Source: CAWUKT01 sp964352215
Lineage (GTDB): Bacteria; Bacteroidota; Bacteroidia; J057; JADKCL01
Length of the DNA: 64,000 nucleotides
Reading direction: 5' to 3'
NCBI GenBank assembly: GCA_964352215.1
Contig: CAYGRE010000012.1
Coordinates: forward strand, 1-64,000
The translations under genes and the position numbers were made by a program. Shown piece by piece: positions 1-8,171 of this stretch. How positions within the stretch are numbered: position 1 is the stretch's first letter; every line of letters begins with the position of its first letter. Under the pieces are notes generated by a model. That model worked only from the letters and a program-made list of their open reading frames with translations, did no database searches and was not told where the DNA came from.

Positions 1-68
1 CTACGACCCTGAATAAAAATTACTAATTTAGCCCCTCACGGCAATTCCACTAACGGATCTTATCAGAT

Positions 69-947
69 ATGGTGCTTTCGATGACGGGTTATGGAGGCAG
101 CAGCCTCGCAAATGAAAACTACCGGGTTTCGGTAGAGCTCAAGTCCCTCAATTCTAAATTCATTGAGGTGAATCTGAAGCTCCCCCGCGCCTACATGCGT
201 CAGGAGATGGAATTGCGCAATTACCTGATCAAGCGCCTCGAACGTGGCAAGGTAAATGTCCTGATGACCGTAGAAGTCATCAACCCCGATCTCAACAAGC
301 TCAATATCAATAAGCCCCTGGTCATGGCTTACACCCGCGAACTGGAAAACCTCCGGTCTGAGCTCCAGATCCACGCTCCCCTCGACCTCGAATATATCCT
401 CTCCCTTCCCGATGCCATCCAGACCGACAACTCTGATTCCGACCCGGAAGAATGGATGATGATCCGCCAGGCATTTGAGACCGCTACCGACCGCATGATC
501 GAGAGCCGCAGCAAGGAAGGTACCGCCACCCTGGAAGACCTCCGTGGATGCCGCGACCGCATCAAAGAAAACCTGGAAGAGATCAAAGATTTGATCCCCG
601 ACCGCATGCAATACATCCGCGACCGGATCGAATCCGCCATCAACGACATCAAAGACCGGGCCCAGATCGATGGAAACCGCTACGAACAGGAGTTGATCTA
701 CTACATTGAAAAGCTGGACATCAACGAGGAAATCGTACGCCTCACCAAGCACCTGGAATACTTCGAGCAGACCCTGGAGGAAAAAGAAAAGTCCAATGGA
801 AAAAAGCTCGGCTTCATTGCCCAGGAGATGGGCCGGGAAATCAATACCATCGGGTCCAAAGCCAACAATGCCGGCATCCAGATCCGGGTGGTCCGCATGA
901 AAGAAGAATTGGAACGCATCAAGGAACAGGTCCTCAATATCGTTTGA
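69..947 (+). CDS. yicC: YicC/YloC family endoribonuclease
   Basis: A 292-residue protein of the YicC/YloC family, of normal family length. It opens with the family hallmark SMTGYG at residues 4-9. It ends with the strongly conserved block REINTIGSKA near residues 256-265, followed by a helical tail with the pattern VVRMKEELERIKEQV. The N-terminal YicC-like part (about 1-155) and C-terminal DUF1732 part (about 205-292) are both complete. In E. coli YicC is an endoribonuclease linked to stationary-phase RNA turnover; that role is inferred here. The first ATG is used because the family starts a few residues before MTGYG. nadD follows 3 bases downstream, so the two are probably cotranscribed. Confidence 0.93.
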   Translation: MVLSMTGYGGSSLANENYRVSVELKSLNSKFIEVNLKLPRAYMRQEMELRNYLIKRLERGKVNVLMTVEVINPDLNKLNINKPLVMAYTRELENLRSELQIHAPLDLEYILSLPDAIQTDNSDSDPEEWMMIRQAFETATDRMIESRSKEGTATLEDLRGCRDRIKENLEEIKDLIPDRMQYIRDRIESAINDIKDRAQIDGNRYEQELIYYIEKLDINEEIVRLTKHLEYFEQTLEEKEKSNGKKLGFIAQEMGREINTIGSKANNAGIQIRVVRMKEELERIKEQVLNIV

Positions 948-950
948 TCT

Positions 951-1529
951 ATGAAAGTTGGTTTGTTCTTCGGCTCCTTCAACCCCGTCCACGTCGGCCA
1001 TCTGATCATCGCCCAGGCCGTGGTCAATGAAACCGAACTCGACCGGGTATGGATGGTGGTCAGTCCCCAAAATCCTCTCAAGAAAAAGAAAAATCTGCTC
1101 GGCGAATACGACCGCTACCGGATGCTGGAATTGGCCCTCGAAGGGAATTACAAAGTACAGGCCTCCAATGTCGAATTCTACCTTCCCAAGCCGAGCTATA
1201 CCATCGACACCCTGCGCCACCTCCGTGCCACCCGTGGGTCGTCCGAATATTCCCTGATCATGGGAGAGGACAACCTGGCCCATTTCCACAAGTGGAAGGA
1301 GTTCGAGCATATTCTGGACAATTATACCATCTACTGCTATCCCCGCCTCGGCTCAACCGGCGAAGGGGACCATTGGGAAAAGTACCCCCAGGTCAAGCGG
1401 TTCGAAATGCCCTACCTCGACATCAGTGCCACCCGCATCCGCGAGATGGTCAAGGAGCGCAAAGATGTCCGCTATATGGTGCCGGGGAAAGCCTACGATT
1501 ATTTGGTGGAAGAAGGTTTGTACAGATAG
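951..1529 (+). CDS. nadD: Nicotinate-nucleotide adenylyltransferase
   Basis: A 192-residue nucleotidyltransferase that would join nicotinate mononucleotide and ATP to give deamido-NAD in cytosolic NAD synthesis. The nucleotide-binding signature GSFNPVHVGH is at residues 8-17. The C-terminal ISATRIR motif, the family's second ATP-contacting element, lies near residues 158-164. Length and motif order fit NadD. It starts 3 bases after yicC, suggesting one transcript. The next gene is convergent, and the gap holds three copies of an unusual AT-rich repeat. Confidence 0.95.
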   Translation: MKVGLFFGSFNPVHVGHLIIAQAVVNETELDRVWMVVSPQNPLKKKKNLLGEYDRYRMLELALEGNYKVQASNVEFYLPKPSYTIDTLRHLRATRGSSEYSLIMGEDNLAHFHKWKEFEHILDNYTIYCYPRLGSTGEGDHWEKYPQVKRFEMPYLDISATRIREMVKERKDVRYMVPGKAYDYLVEEGLYR

Positions 1530-1586
1530 CGATGACAAAACCAATTGGTTGAAATCAAAACCTTGGACTGAGCTTGCCCCTGCAAC

Positions 1587-1680
1587 GGAGAAAATTTTCC
1601 ATTATAAACCACGAATCCATGGTGTTTGTCGAAAATTTTCCATTATAACGGCAGTTTTGGAGAAAATTTTCCATTATAAA
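1587..1680. repeat. Three copies of an 18-base AT-rich element
   Basis: The element GAAAATTTTCCATTATAA occurs three times, with the AAAATTTT core starting at 1591, 1632 and 1663. Copies one and three share extra flanking bases (GGA before, A after). Each contains the perfect palindrome GAAAATTTTC followed by CATTATAA. The spacings of 41 and 31 bases are unequal, so this is not a simple tandem array. It sits between convergent nadD and a T9SS protein gene, beginning about 58 bases after the nadD stop. Function unknown. Confidence 0.85.
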
Positions 1681-1742
1681 TGCGAGGGGCTGGAATTGCG
1701 GTCTTCAGGGAGCCATAGGTTTTTACCTCGAAAACAGAACCG

Positions 1743-2654
1743 CTACCGACCGATTTGGATCAATTTCCCTGACCAACTTTCATTTCCGATCCGCAACCTG
1801 ATAAAATAAATTCCGGCTTCCGACAAGGCAGGGAGCTGATAGGCTTCGGGGCTTTGAGGAGCATCCCGGAAGACCAATTTCCCCACCTGATCATAGATTT
1901 CGACCGCATCAATTTGCCTATTTTTACCCGTAGAGATTTTCCATCCATGGCGAGCGGGGTTGGGGTAAATGTCCACTTTAATTTGAGGGTAAGGCTCAGG
2001 GGTGCCCACTACAATGATGCAGGAGTCCACAGATGGATTCTGGAATATCTGAATCCCCAGGCTGTCGAGGCAGTTCGTTTGTAAATATTCTTCCGTTCCC
2101 CGGTATAGCAGGGTGTGAAATGGGTGGTAAATATCTCCTATGCCCCGGATCCATTTGAAAGGCAAGGGATGCTGGTTGGGATCAAAGTCGATCACCTGGC
2201 GGTTAACGCCGTTGTAATTGGCGACCGAGACGGACTGAACGATCCAGAAAGTAGAATCGTTGTTGATGGCCGCTTGAAAGGGGTCATGGTCCATGAAAAA
2301 AGTATCCCCGGCCGTGAGTGAATAGTCGTACATCAGCTGCTCCTGATTGGAACAGTTGTTATCGGTGCGGTAATACACCTGGTCACCCTGGTTGCGGATA
2401 TAGCCTTTGTAATATCCCGGCACCCATGGGTTTTGGGAGACAGCTTCCGCAATCTGGTAGGTCTGGCCGCACAACTGGGTGTCAGCCGTCATGGTCCAGG
2501 TATTCTGAGTGACGCCCGGATCCCAAAAATAATCCTCCAGGGTGTTCCAGACAGGATTGTCGGCAGCGATGGGAAATGGTTGCTGGGCCTGGGCAGTTGA
2601 AGGAGCAAAAAAGGTGATGGTGCAAAGGCAAAGGATCAACAGGAGGATTTTCAT
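1743..2654 (-). CDS. Secreted protein with T9SS type A sorting domain
   Basis: A 303-residue exported protein. The ATG at 2654 is preferred to an upstream in-frame ATG at 2741 because it begins a clean signal peptide (MKILLLILCLCTITFF, cleavage after AQA). The last 80 or so residues form a T9SS C-terminal domain: VDIYPNPA, then a beta-sandwich with VEIYDQVGKLVF and a final GIYFIRL/GKLIQI pair. This predicts export by Sec, passage through the type IX system and surface attachment or release. The middle 200 residues, with several Cys and aromatic residues, match no family I recognise. It is convergent with nadD and divergent from the next T9SS gene. Confidence 0.8.
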   Translation of the reverse strand: MKILLLILCLCTITFFAPSTAQAQQPFPIAADNPVWNTLEDYFWDPGVTQNTWTMTADTQLCGQTYQIAEAVSQNPWVPGYYKGYIRNQGDQVYYRTDNNCSNQEQLMYDYSLTAGDTFFMDHDPFQAAINNDSTFWIVQSVSVANYNGVNRQVIDFDPNQHPLPFKWIRGIGDIYHPFHTLLYRGTEEYLQTNCLDSLGIQIFQNPSVDSCIIVVGTPEPYPQIKVDIYPNPARHGWKISTGKNRQIDAVEIYDQVGKLVFRDAPQSPEAYQLPALSEAGIYFIRLRIGNESWSGKLIQIGR

Positions 2655-2971
2655 GGCTTTGAGCTTAATTGATGTCGATGGGGCTACCATCTTGTTGGAC
2701 TTAATAGGGTAATAACTTACTGTTTTTAGCTTAGGATGCAAACCAAGCGGCCCGGTCTCTTACCTGCTCAGTCCGAAGAGGCACTGTTAAAAAAAAGGAT
2801 TCTGGCGTATCCAGGAAGTAGTTCAATTGCAAGAGCATCTTGAAATGGTTCCATACAAAGAGCATCTGTTCTAATGAATAATCTATTCCATAATGGTCGC
2901 TGAACAGATTCTTGCAAGCAAATTTTCAAATTTGCTTTCCTTCCTGCCCGAACAGACCTTAATTTAAGGTC
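2655..2971. other. Divergent intergenic region with a 22-bp palindrome
   Basis: This 317-base gap separates two divergently transcribed T9SS cargo genes, so it should hold both promoters. No clean TAnnTTTG box with a -33 partner was found on either strand. It holds a perfect inverted repeat at 2916-2937 (10-bp arms AAGCAAATTT and AAATTTGCTT around TC), about 35 bases before the GTG start of the right-hand gene, and a direct repeat of GAGCATCT near 2834 and 2860. The small open frames here are not convincing genes. Confidence 0.5.
2916..2937. promoter_or_regulatory. 22-bp perfect palindrome upstream of T9SS adhesin-like gene
   Basis: Arms AAGCAAATTT and AAATTTGCTT are separated by two bases. 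The centre is about 45 bases before the GTG at 2972. It could be a protein-binding operator or an mRNA hairpin in the leader. There is no T tract, so a terminator is unlikely. Seen directly; function inferred. Confidence 0.45.
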
Positions 2972-5323
2972 GTGACCAAACAGTTGACCACATATTTTAT
3001 TGGGTTGGTCCTGGCGTTCCTCTGTAGTGCGACCTTTCTCCCGGCCCAGCTCGGGGAATGGTCTCACCGTATGCCGATCCTGATCGACAACAGCAGCGGT
3101 CCAGTCTTTGCCGCTGGCGCCTACCGGATCACGGTAGATACCCAAACCCCCATCGGCCAGGGCCTGATGGCACCCGATGGCCGTGACATCCGCATTGCGG
3201 ACAGTTGCGGCACTGTGTCAATCCCTTTCTGGATCGAAAAGGCCCTCAATACCGACTCCACCGTGATCTGGTTGCGTTTGCCAGCCCTTCTCATTGGAGA
3301 CAGCCTCCAACTCTTCCTTTACCACGGGCAGCCCACCGCGGCCACCCGTTCCAATTTCAACAGCACCTTTCCCAATGCCTACCAAAGCCAGGGAAGTAAC
3401 GATACCCTCTCCGGCATCCTCACCTACGACTGGTTTGAGATCGAAGCCGGAGACACCCTCTTTCTCAATTCAGGGGCAGTGCTGAACCTGCGGGCCGCCA
3501 AAGTCATCTTCGACGGCACCGTGATGGGGGACGGGGCAGGCTATGCCGCACCTTCTGCCCTCAGCCAGCCGGGCAATGGCCCCGGTGCCGGACAGACCTC
3601 CTTCAATGCAGGTGCCGGCGGTGGTGGATATGGGGGCGCCGGCGGGCTGGGCGGCTACGACTTTGCCGACAGCCCCGGCGCTGGTGGGGCTGCCTACGGC
3701 ACCCGGACCGGGGTCGACCTGGCATTGGGATCGTCCGGGGCGAGCTCACCCATTCGCATGGGCGGCGCTGGTGGCGGAGCCATCATCGCCAAGGGATTGG
3801 AGATCGAAGTGGGCGGCAGCGTGTTTTGCCGGGGAAAGGCGGCTCAGCAGCCGGGTGGTGCCCAGGGCGCTGGTGGTGGCGCCGGTGGAGGAATTTACCT
3901 GCAAAGCCGGCGGCTGGTGTTGACGGGCGGACTGTTTGCGACCGGCGGAGCCGGGTCGGTAGGACTCACATCCGGCAACGATGACGGTGGCGGCGGTGGT
4001 GGTGGACGCATCAAAATGTTCTGGGAAGAAGTATTTGACAACCAGGGAAATGCCAAAGCAGATGGCGGCTCCGGTGGGCCCAATGGTTCCTTCGCCGGAG
4101 GCGAAAAGGGAGCCGATGGCTCAGTCCTGGATACCATGCAGGTCTATGCAGCACCCTATTTTATGACTTCACCAAGTGTGGTTTCCCCCTTACAGGATGA
4201 TCCAACCCTGGTCCCGCAACCCGATCCCGTATGTGAAGGAGAGCCCACGAGCTTTGCCATGCCGGCCGGATACGACAATTTCCAATTTTACCTCAATGGG
4301 CAATTGCAGCAGGACAGCAGTCTGGGCAACTATGCTCCGGGAATATTGAGTACCGGAGATGTGGTCGTCGTAAAGGCAGCTGTGGGAGCCTGTTTGCTGA
4401 GTGATACCCTCGTCATTCAGACCGCGCCTGCTCCCTTGGTAAATATCGTCGCTTCTGATTCCCCGGCCTGTCTGGGAGATACCATTTTCCTGAATGTAGG
4501 CGGCGGATGGAATTCAGTCAATTGGAATACCGGTGACAGTGGTCAGGTGTATGGGGCGCATTTCTCCGGGGTATTTATAGCCACCGTAACCGATGCGAAC
4601 CAATGTACTGCCAGAGATACCTATACCGTCAACCTTGGCGCAGTTCCCTTTCCCAATATTTCAGTTTCGGGCCTGCCCGCCTGTTCTGGTGATCCGGTGA
4701 GCTTGACCACCACCCAGCCCTTCAGCGGTTACCAATGGTCCAATGGCGCAACCGGACCCGGTACCGTGGTCTTCAACAGCGGGGTCATAACCGTGACCGT
4801 AACCGGTACCAATGGCTGTTCGAATTCCACTTCGGAGAACATCGTTTACGATACATTGCCATTTCCGCTTATTTACCAGCAAAACGACACCCTTTTTACC
4901 CAGAGTGGATATGCTGCTTACCAATGGCTCTGGAGCGGGAGTGCCCTGACCGGTGCCAATACCTATTACTATGTGCCGACTTTCAACGGAAATCACGCGG
5001 TGCGGGTGGAAGGGATCAATGGATGCGAGGGAACTTCCTCGGCCACCTATATAGTGGTCGGCAGGGAAGAGCCAGAACCGGATTATATGCAATTGGTACC
5101 CAATCCGGGGCGGGGAATTTTCCGCCTGGAAGGGCGTTGGCCGGAGCCATCTCCTCCTGAATTGCTGCTTTACAATGCCACCGGAACCTTGGTGAGCAGG
5201 TACCAGCCTGAGGATTCCCGGGCACTGTCTATGGAATTGATCGGTTTGAAAGCAGGCTGTTACTGGCTGATCATCAGGGGCGAAAGGCATGTAGAGCGGG
5301 AAAAAGTGATTGTCCTTGAATAA
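2972..5323 (+). CDS. Large T9SS cargo protein: DUF2341, glycine-rich and Ig-like repeats
   Basis: A 783-residue secreted protein starting at GTG, with a signal peptide to about residue 25 (LVLAFLCSATFLPAQ). Residues about 30-130 resemble DUF2341 (HRMPILIDNSSG, then IRIADSCGTVSIPFWIE). Residues about 185-375 are glycine-rich low complexity (runs such as GGGGYGGAGGLGG). Then come three or four PKD/Ig-like units with the recurring pattern PACxGD, W(S/N)xGxxG, VT(D/G)xNxC. The last 80 residues are a T9SS tail opening MQLVPNPGRGIF. The architecture suggests a surface adhesin or matrix protein. The glycine-rich block is also strongly GC-rich compared with its flanks. Confidence 0.85.
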   Translation: MTKQLTTYFIGLVLAFLCSATFLPAQLGEWSHRMPILIDNSSGPVFAAGAYRITVDTQTPIGQGLMAPDGRDIRIADSCGTVSIPFWIEKALNTDSTVIWLRLPALLIGDSLQLFLYHGQPTAATRSNFNSTFPNAYQSQGSNDTLSGILTYDWFEIEAGDTLFLNSGAVLNLRAAKVIFDGTVMGDGAGYAAPSALSQPGNGPGAGQTSFNAGAGGGGYGGAGGLGGYDFADSPGAGGAAYGTRTGVDLALGSSGASSPIRMGGAGGGAIIAKGLEIEVGGSVFCRGKAAQQPGGAQGAGGGAGGGIYLQSRRLVLTGGLFATGGAGSVGLTSGNDDGGGGGGGRIKMFWEEVFDNQGNAKADGGSGGPNGSFAGGEKGADGSVLDTMQVYAAPYFMTSPSVVSPLQDDPTLVPQPDPVCEGEPTSFAMPAGYDNFQFYLNGQLQQDSSLGNYAPGILSTGDVVVVKAAVGACLLSDTLVIQTAPAPLVNIVASDSPACLGDTIFLNVGGGWNSVNWNTGDSGQVYGAHFSGVFIATVTDANQCTARDTYTVNLGAVPFPNISVSGLPACSGDPVSLTTTQPFSGYQWSNGATGPGTVVFNSGVITVTVTGTNGCSNSTSENIVYDTLPFPLIYQQNDTLFTQSGYAAYQWLWSGSALTGANTYYYVPTFNGNHAVRVEGINGCEGTSSATYIVVGREEPEPDYMQLVPNPGRGIFRLEGRWPEPSPPELLLYNATGTLVSRYQPEDSRALSMELIGLKAGCYWLIIRGERHVEREKVIVLE

Positions 5324-5337
5324 TTTTTGTGGAAAAA

Positions 5338-5370
5338 TTTGTGCGTAGGTAGATGGATTCACTATCTTTG
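5338..5370 (+). promoter_or_regulatory. Bacteroidota-type promoter of tRNA-Gln
   Basis: A TTTG box at 5338-5341 and TATCTTTG (matching TAnnTTTG) at 5363-5370 are separated by 21 bases, the arrangement used by the major Bacteroidota sigma factor. The predicted start would be about a dozen bases before the tRNA at 5388. It may also drive prs and rplY. Confidence 0.75.
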
Positions 5371-5387
5371 TGCTCCTGAAAAATAAT

Positions 5388-5458
5388 TGGCCGATAGTAT
5401 AACGGTAGTACCACTGGTTTTGGTCCAGTTAGTGGGGGTTCGAATCCTCCTCGGCCAA
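5388..5458 (+). tRNA. tRNA-Gln (anticodon TTG)
   Basis: A complete cloverleaf can be drawn. The acceptor stem is TGGCCGA/TCGGCCA, with discriminator A at 5458. The D arm surrounds AACGGTA. The anticodon stem ACTGG/CCAGT encloses loop TTTTGGT, with anticodon TTG. The T arm is GGGGG-TTCGAAT-CCTCC. The 3' CCA is not encoded. It precedes prs by 11 bases, so the tRNA is probably processed from a longer transcript. Confidence 0.96.
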
Positions 5459-5469
5459 CAAAAAGAAAC

Positions 5470-6402
5470 ATGGCATCCGAAGTAAAAATATTCTCAGGTA
5501 CTGCAACAACGTACCTTTCGGAAGAAATCGCAGGATGTTTTGGTAAACCTCTTGGTGACATCACCATTGCGCGCTTTGCAGACGGAGAGATTGAACCCAG
5601 TTTCAATGAATCTATCCGTGGCGACACGCTTTTTTTGATTCAATCCACCTTTGGGCCAGCTGAAAACCTGATGGAGCTTCTGCTCATGATTGACGCAGCG
5701 CGGCGGGCATCTGCTCACAGCATTGTGGTGGTCATGCCTTATTTCGGTTATGCACGACAGGACCGAAAGGATAAACCGCGTGTTTCGATCGGAGCCAAGT
5801 TGGTGGCCAATTTGCTCACCGTAGCAGGCGCCGACCGCGTAGTAACCCTGGACCTCCATGCCGGACAGATCCAGGGTTTTTTTGATGTGCCTTTGGACCA
5901 CCTTTGGGGTACAGGCATCTTCTTCCCTTATCTGGAAAGCCTTGGTTTGGAAAACCTGGCCATTGCTGCTCCTGATGCTGGCGGTGCCAAGCGGGCCCGT
6001 GAGTATGCCACCTTCCTCAAGTCTGATCTGATCCTGATTGATAAGTTCCGGGAACGGGCCAATCAGGTTGCATCTATGAAAGTGATTGGGGAAGTCAAGG
6101 GGAAAAATATAGTGATCATTGACGACCTCATTGACACCGCTGGTACTTTGTCCCGTGCAGCAGATTTGCTGATTCGGGAAGGTGCAGCGTCAGTCAGGGC
6201 AGTGGTCACTCATCCGGTTCTTTCCGGTCCGGCTTATGAGCGTATTGAGAAATCAGGATTGACTGAGCTCATTACCACCAATACGATTCCACTCAAGCAG
6301 GAATCCTCCAAAATAAAAGTATTGTCCGTCGCTCCGATGATGGCGGACGCTTTCAATAAGATCGTTAATCACGAATCTATCAGTTCACTGTTTTTATCGT
6401 AG
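5470..6402 (+). CDS. prs: Ribose-phosphate pyrophosphokinase (PRPP synthetase)
   Basis: A 310-residue class I PRPP synthetase that makes phosphoribosyl pyrophosphate from ribose 5-phosphate and ATP for nucleotide, NAD, His and Trp synthesis. The family landmarks are FADGEIEPSFNESIRG (about 36-51), YARQDRKDKPR (about 95-105), DLHAGQIQGFFD (about 128-139) and the PRPP-binding loop DDLIDTAGT at about 218-226. The length is normal. It lies 11 bases after tRNA-Gln and 10 bases before rplY; a tRNA, prs, rplY, pth order is a common Bacteroidota arrangement. Confidence 0.97.
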   Translation: MASEVKIFSGTATTYLSEEIAGCFGKPLGDITIARFADGEIEPSFNESIRGDTLFLIQSTFGPAENLMELLLMIDAARRASAHSIVVVMPYFGYARQDRKDKPRVSIGAKLVANLLTVAGADRVVTLDLHAGQIQGFFDVPLDHLWGTGIFFPYLESLGLENLAIAAPDAGGAKRAREYATFLKSDLILIDKFRERANQVASMKVIGEVKGKNIVIIDDLIDTAGTLSRAADLLIREGAASVRAVVTHPVLSGPAYERIEKSGLTELITTNTIPLKQESSKIKVLSVAPMMADAFNKIVNHESISSLFLS

Positions 6403-6412
6403 AAAATCAGCA

Positions 6413-7030
6413 ATGAAGAGCATCGATATCAAAGGGCTAGGCCGTTCAAATACTGGAAAAGCCGCCGCCAAGAAAGTAAGAAACGAGGGGATGGTTCCCG
6501 GTACCGTTTACGGACTCAAGGAGCCCTCAAATATTTCAGTAGATTACATTGAGATCAGCAAGGCGATCTATACCGCCGAATCTTATATTGTGAACCTGAA
6601 TGTGGATGGCGAGGTTACCCCTACCGTTATCCGTGAAATGCAGTTTCATCCTGTGACCGACAGAATCCTTCACCTGGATTTCCTGCGCGTTGACGATGAA
6701 ACCCCCGTTGAGATCGCACTGCCGATCAAACTGGTTGGTGCTGCAAAAGGTGTTTTGGCTGGTGGTAAATTGGTACCACTTTCACGCCGGATCAAAGTAC
6801 GTGGCATTGCTTCACAGCTTCCCACCTTTGTCGAGGTCAACGTAGCCAAACTTGGATTGGGTGACTCTATCACTGTAGGCACTTCCGGTGTCACTGGACT
6901 TGATATCACTTCACCTGCATCCATGGGTATCGCCATTGTCGACATTCCCCGTGCTGTTAAGACCGCACTTGAGGGTGCAGCCCCAGCCGCTGGTGATGAT
7001 GAGGAAGAATCAGAGGAAACCGAAGATTAA
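6413..7030 (+). CDS. rplY: 50S ribosomal protein L25/general stress protein Ctc
   Basis: A 205-residue two-domain L25 (CTC/TL5 type). The N-terminal 5S-rRNA-binding domain has the usual GRSNTGKAAAKKVRNEGMVPG start, in which Arg and Lys contact RNA. The C-terminal beta domain spans about residues 95-185. It ends in an acidic tail (DDEEESEETED), common in Bacteroidota orthologues. It is closely linked to prs and is followed by a strong terminator. Confidence 0.95.
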   Translation: MKSIDIKGLGRSNTGKAAAKKVRNEGMVPGTVYGLKEPSNISVDYIEISKAIYTAESYIVNLNVDGEVTPTVIREMQFHPVTDRILHLDFLRVDDETPVEIALPIKLVGAAKGVLAGGKLVPLSRRIKVRGIASQLPTFVEVNVAKLGLGDSITVGTSGVTGLDITSPASMGIAIVDIPRAVKTALEGAAPAAGDDEEESEETED

Positions 7031-7056
7031 GAGAAATCTTGTCTTTTTGATACAGG

Positions 7057-7086
7057 AAAAGTCAGCGGAATCTCTGCTGACTTTTT
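7057..7086 (+). terminator. Rho-independent terminator after rplY
   Basis: The stem GTCAGCgGA/TCtGCTGAC is followed by CTTTTTCATTTT, and AAAA precedes the stem so the stem can extend. It lies 27 bases after the rplY stop and 25 before pth, marking the end of the tRNA-prs-rplY transcript. Confidence 0.8.
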
Positions 7087-7110
7087 CATTTTACTTGTTT
7101 TAAAGACCTC

Positions 7111-7722
7111 ATGGCATTCTTTGGGCTGTTTCGAAAGCGTGACACAACTGAACCCGGCATGAAATACCTGATCGTCGGCCTGGGCAATCCAGGTGCGGAA
7201 TACCAGAACAACCGCCACAATATTGGTTTTATGGCGGTAGATGAATTGGCGGCTCAAAAGGGGAAAACCTTTGAGTCTTCCCGGCTTGGCTACACCTGTA
7301 CCTTCAAGCACAAGGGGCGTACCGTCTTATTGCTCAAGCCCACCACCTACATGAATCTGAGTGGAAAAGCGGTGCGGTACCACCTGACTCAAAATAAAAT
7401 CCCGGTTCAGAACCTGTTGGTGATCACAGATGACCTTGCCCTGCCTTTTGGCAAGATCAGGATCCGGCCCAAAGGCTCTCACGGGGGGCACAATGGCCTG
7501 CGGAATATTGAAGAAGTGCTGGGAAACAATGTGTATACGAGACTCCGCTTCGGCGTAGGCGGGGATTTCCCCAAGGGAGCCCAGGTGGATTATGTACTCG
7601 CAGATTTTCCAGATTCAGAAATGAAGGACCTGGATGCGAGCTATCTGCCCAAAATGGCGGAAGCAAGTCTGGCATTTACCACCCTCTCGGTTGACCGGGT
7701 CATGTCAGCCTACAATGGTTGA
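7111..7722 (+). CDS. pth: Peptidyl-tRNA hydrolase
   Basis: A 203-residue Pth that releases tRNA from dropped-off peptidyl-tRNA. The family core starts at residue 17 (MKYLIVGLGNPGAEYQNNRH). The catalytic His is in NRHNIGF (about residue 37). The MNLSG and DDLALPFGKIR blocks and the SHGGHNG loop are all present. The ATG at 7111 gives a 16-residue basic extension, seen in some relatives; the ATG at 7159 is the alternative start. A short tandem repeat begins right after the stop codon. Confidence 0.95.
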   Translation: MAFFGLFRKRDTTEPGMKYLIVGLGNPGAEYQNNRHNIGFMAVDELAAQKGKTFESSRLGYTCTFKHKGRTVLLLKPTTYMNLSGKAVRYHLTQNKIPVQNLLVITDDLALPFGKIRIRPKGSHGGHNGLRNIEEVLGNNVYTRLRFGVGGDFPKGAQVDYVLADFPDSEMKDLDASYLPKMAEASLAFTTLSVDRVMSAYNG

Positions 7723-7782
7723 TTCGAAGTTGACCGCGATGGGCCGCTCGGTCTGAGCCTGAAGTTGACCGCGATGGATCGC
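7723..7782. repeat. Two 35-bp repeat units abutting the pth stop codon
   Basis: GAAGTTGACCGCGATGG occurs at 7726-7742 and again at 7761-7777, a 35-base period, each followed by a variant of CCGCTC/TCGCTC. The array fills the whole gap between the pth stop and the stop of the convergent gene at 7783. Confidence 0.8.
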
Positions 7783-8169
7783 TCAATTGGGAAGCTCTTC
7801 CTCATCCGGGTCGGGAAAAGGAACAAAGATAAATCCACCCCCTTCTGCTGAAGCCAGAAAAATACAGGCCCGTTCATCGGGATCGCCGTAGGTTTCTCTG
7901 AAATCCTGGACCTTGTCTTTCTGAACCAAACCTTTATTGATAAACTCTTCCAGGTGAGAGGCATTGTACCACCAATTGGTGTGGTAAAGGCTGCGGTCAA
8001 TGAATGGACGCCCGATTTCCATGTCACCATTGTGTGCGACATATATCGGATAGCGGGAAATTTCCTCTTTGATAACAGTATGGCTGAGATGCCTGAGGAT
8101 CTGGCCAATGAGGCGAATATCATTTTTAATGGTTGCCAGAAGAGGATTGAGCGGGTTGTTCTCTTTCAT
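7783..8169 (-). CDS. Conserved-looking hypothetical protein
   Basis: A 128-residue soluble protein with no signal peptide or membrane segment. It begins with a helical stretch (NPLLATIKNDIRLIGQILRHL). A polar middle contains YPIYVAHNGDMEIGRP and TNWWYNASHLEEFI, and the C-terminus is acidic. I do not recognise the family. It starts 2 bases after the stop of the TsaC/YciO-type gene and probably shares its transcript. Codon use looks like its neighbours, so it is likely a real gene. Confidence 0.7.
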   Translation of the reverse strand: MKENNPLNPLLATIKNDIRLIGQILRHLSHTVIKEEISRYPIYVAHNGDMEIGRPFIDRSLYHTNWWYNASHLEEFINKGLVQKDKVQDFRETYGDPDERACIFLASAEGGGFIFVPFPDPDEEELPN

Positions 8170-8171
8170 TT

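Noticed and set aside
63..1310. 415-codon open frame antisense to yicC and nadD
   Set aside because: It mirrors codon bias of two real genes, has no recognisable motif, and spans the boundary between them. Long antisense frames also occur at 30457-31998 and 34604-35710 over the amylase and P450, for the same reason.
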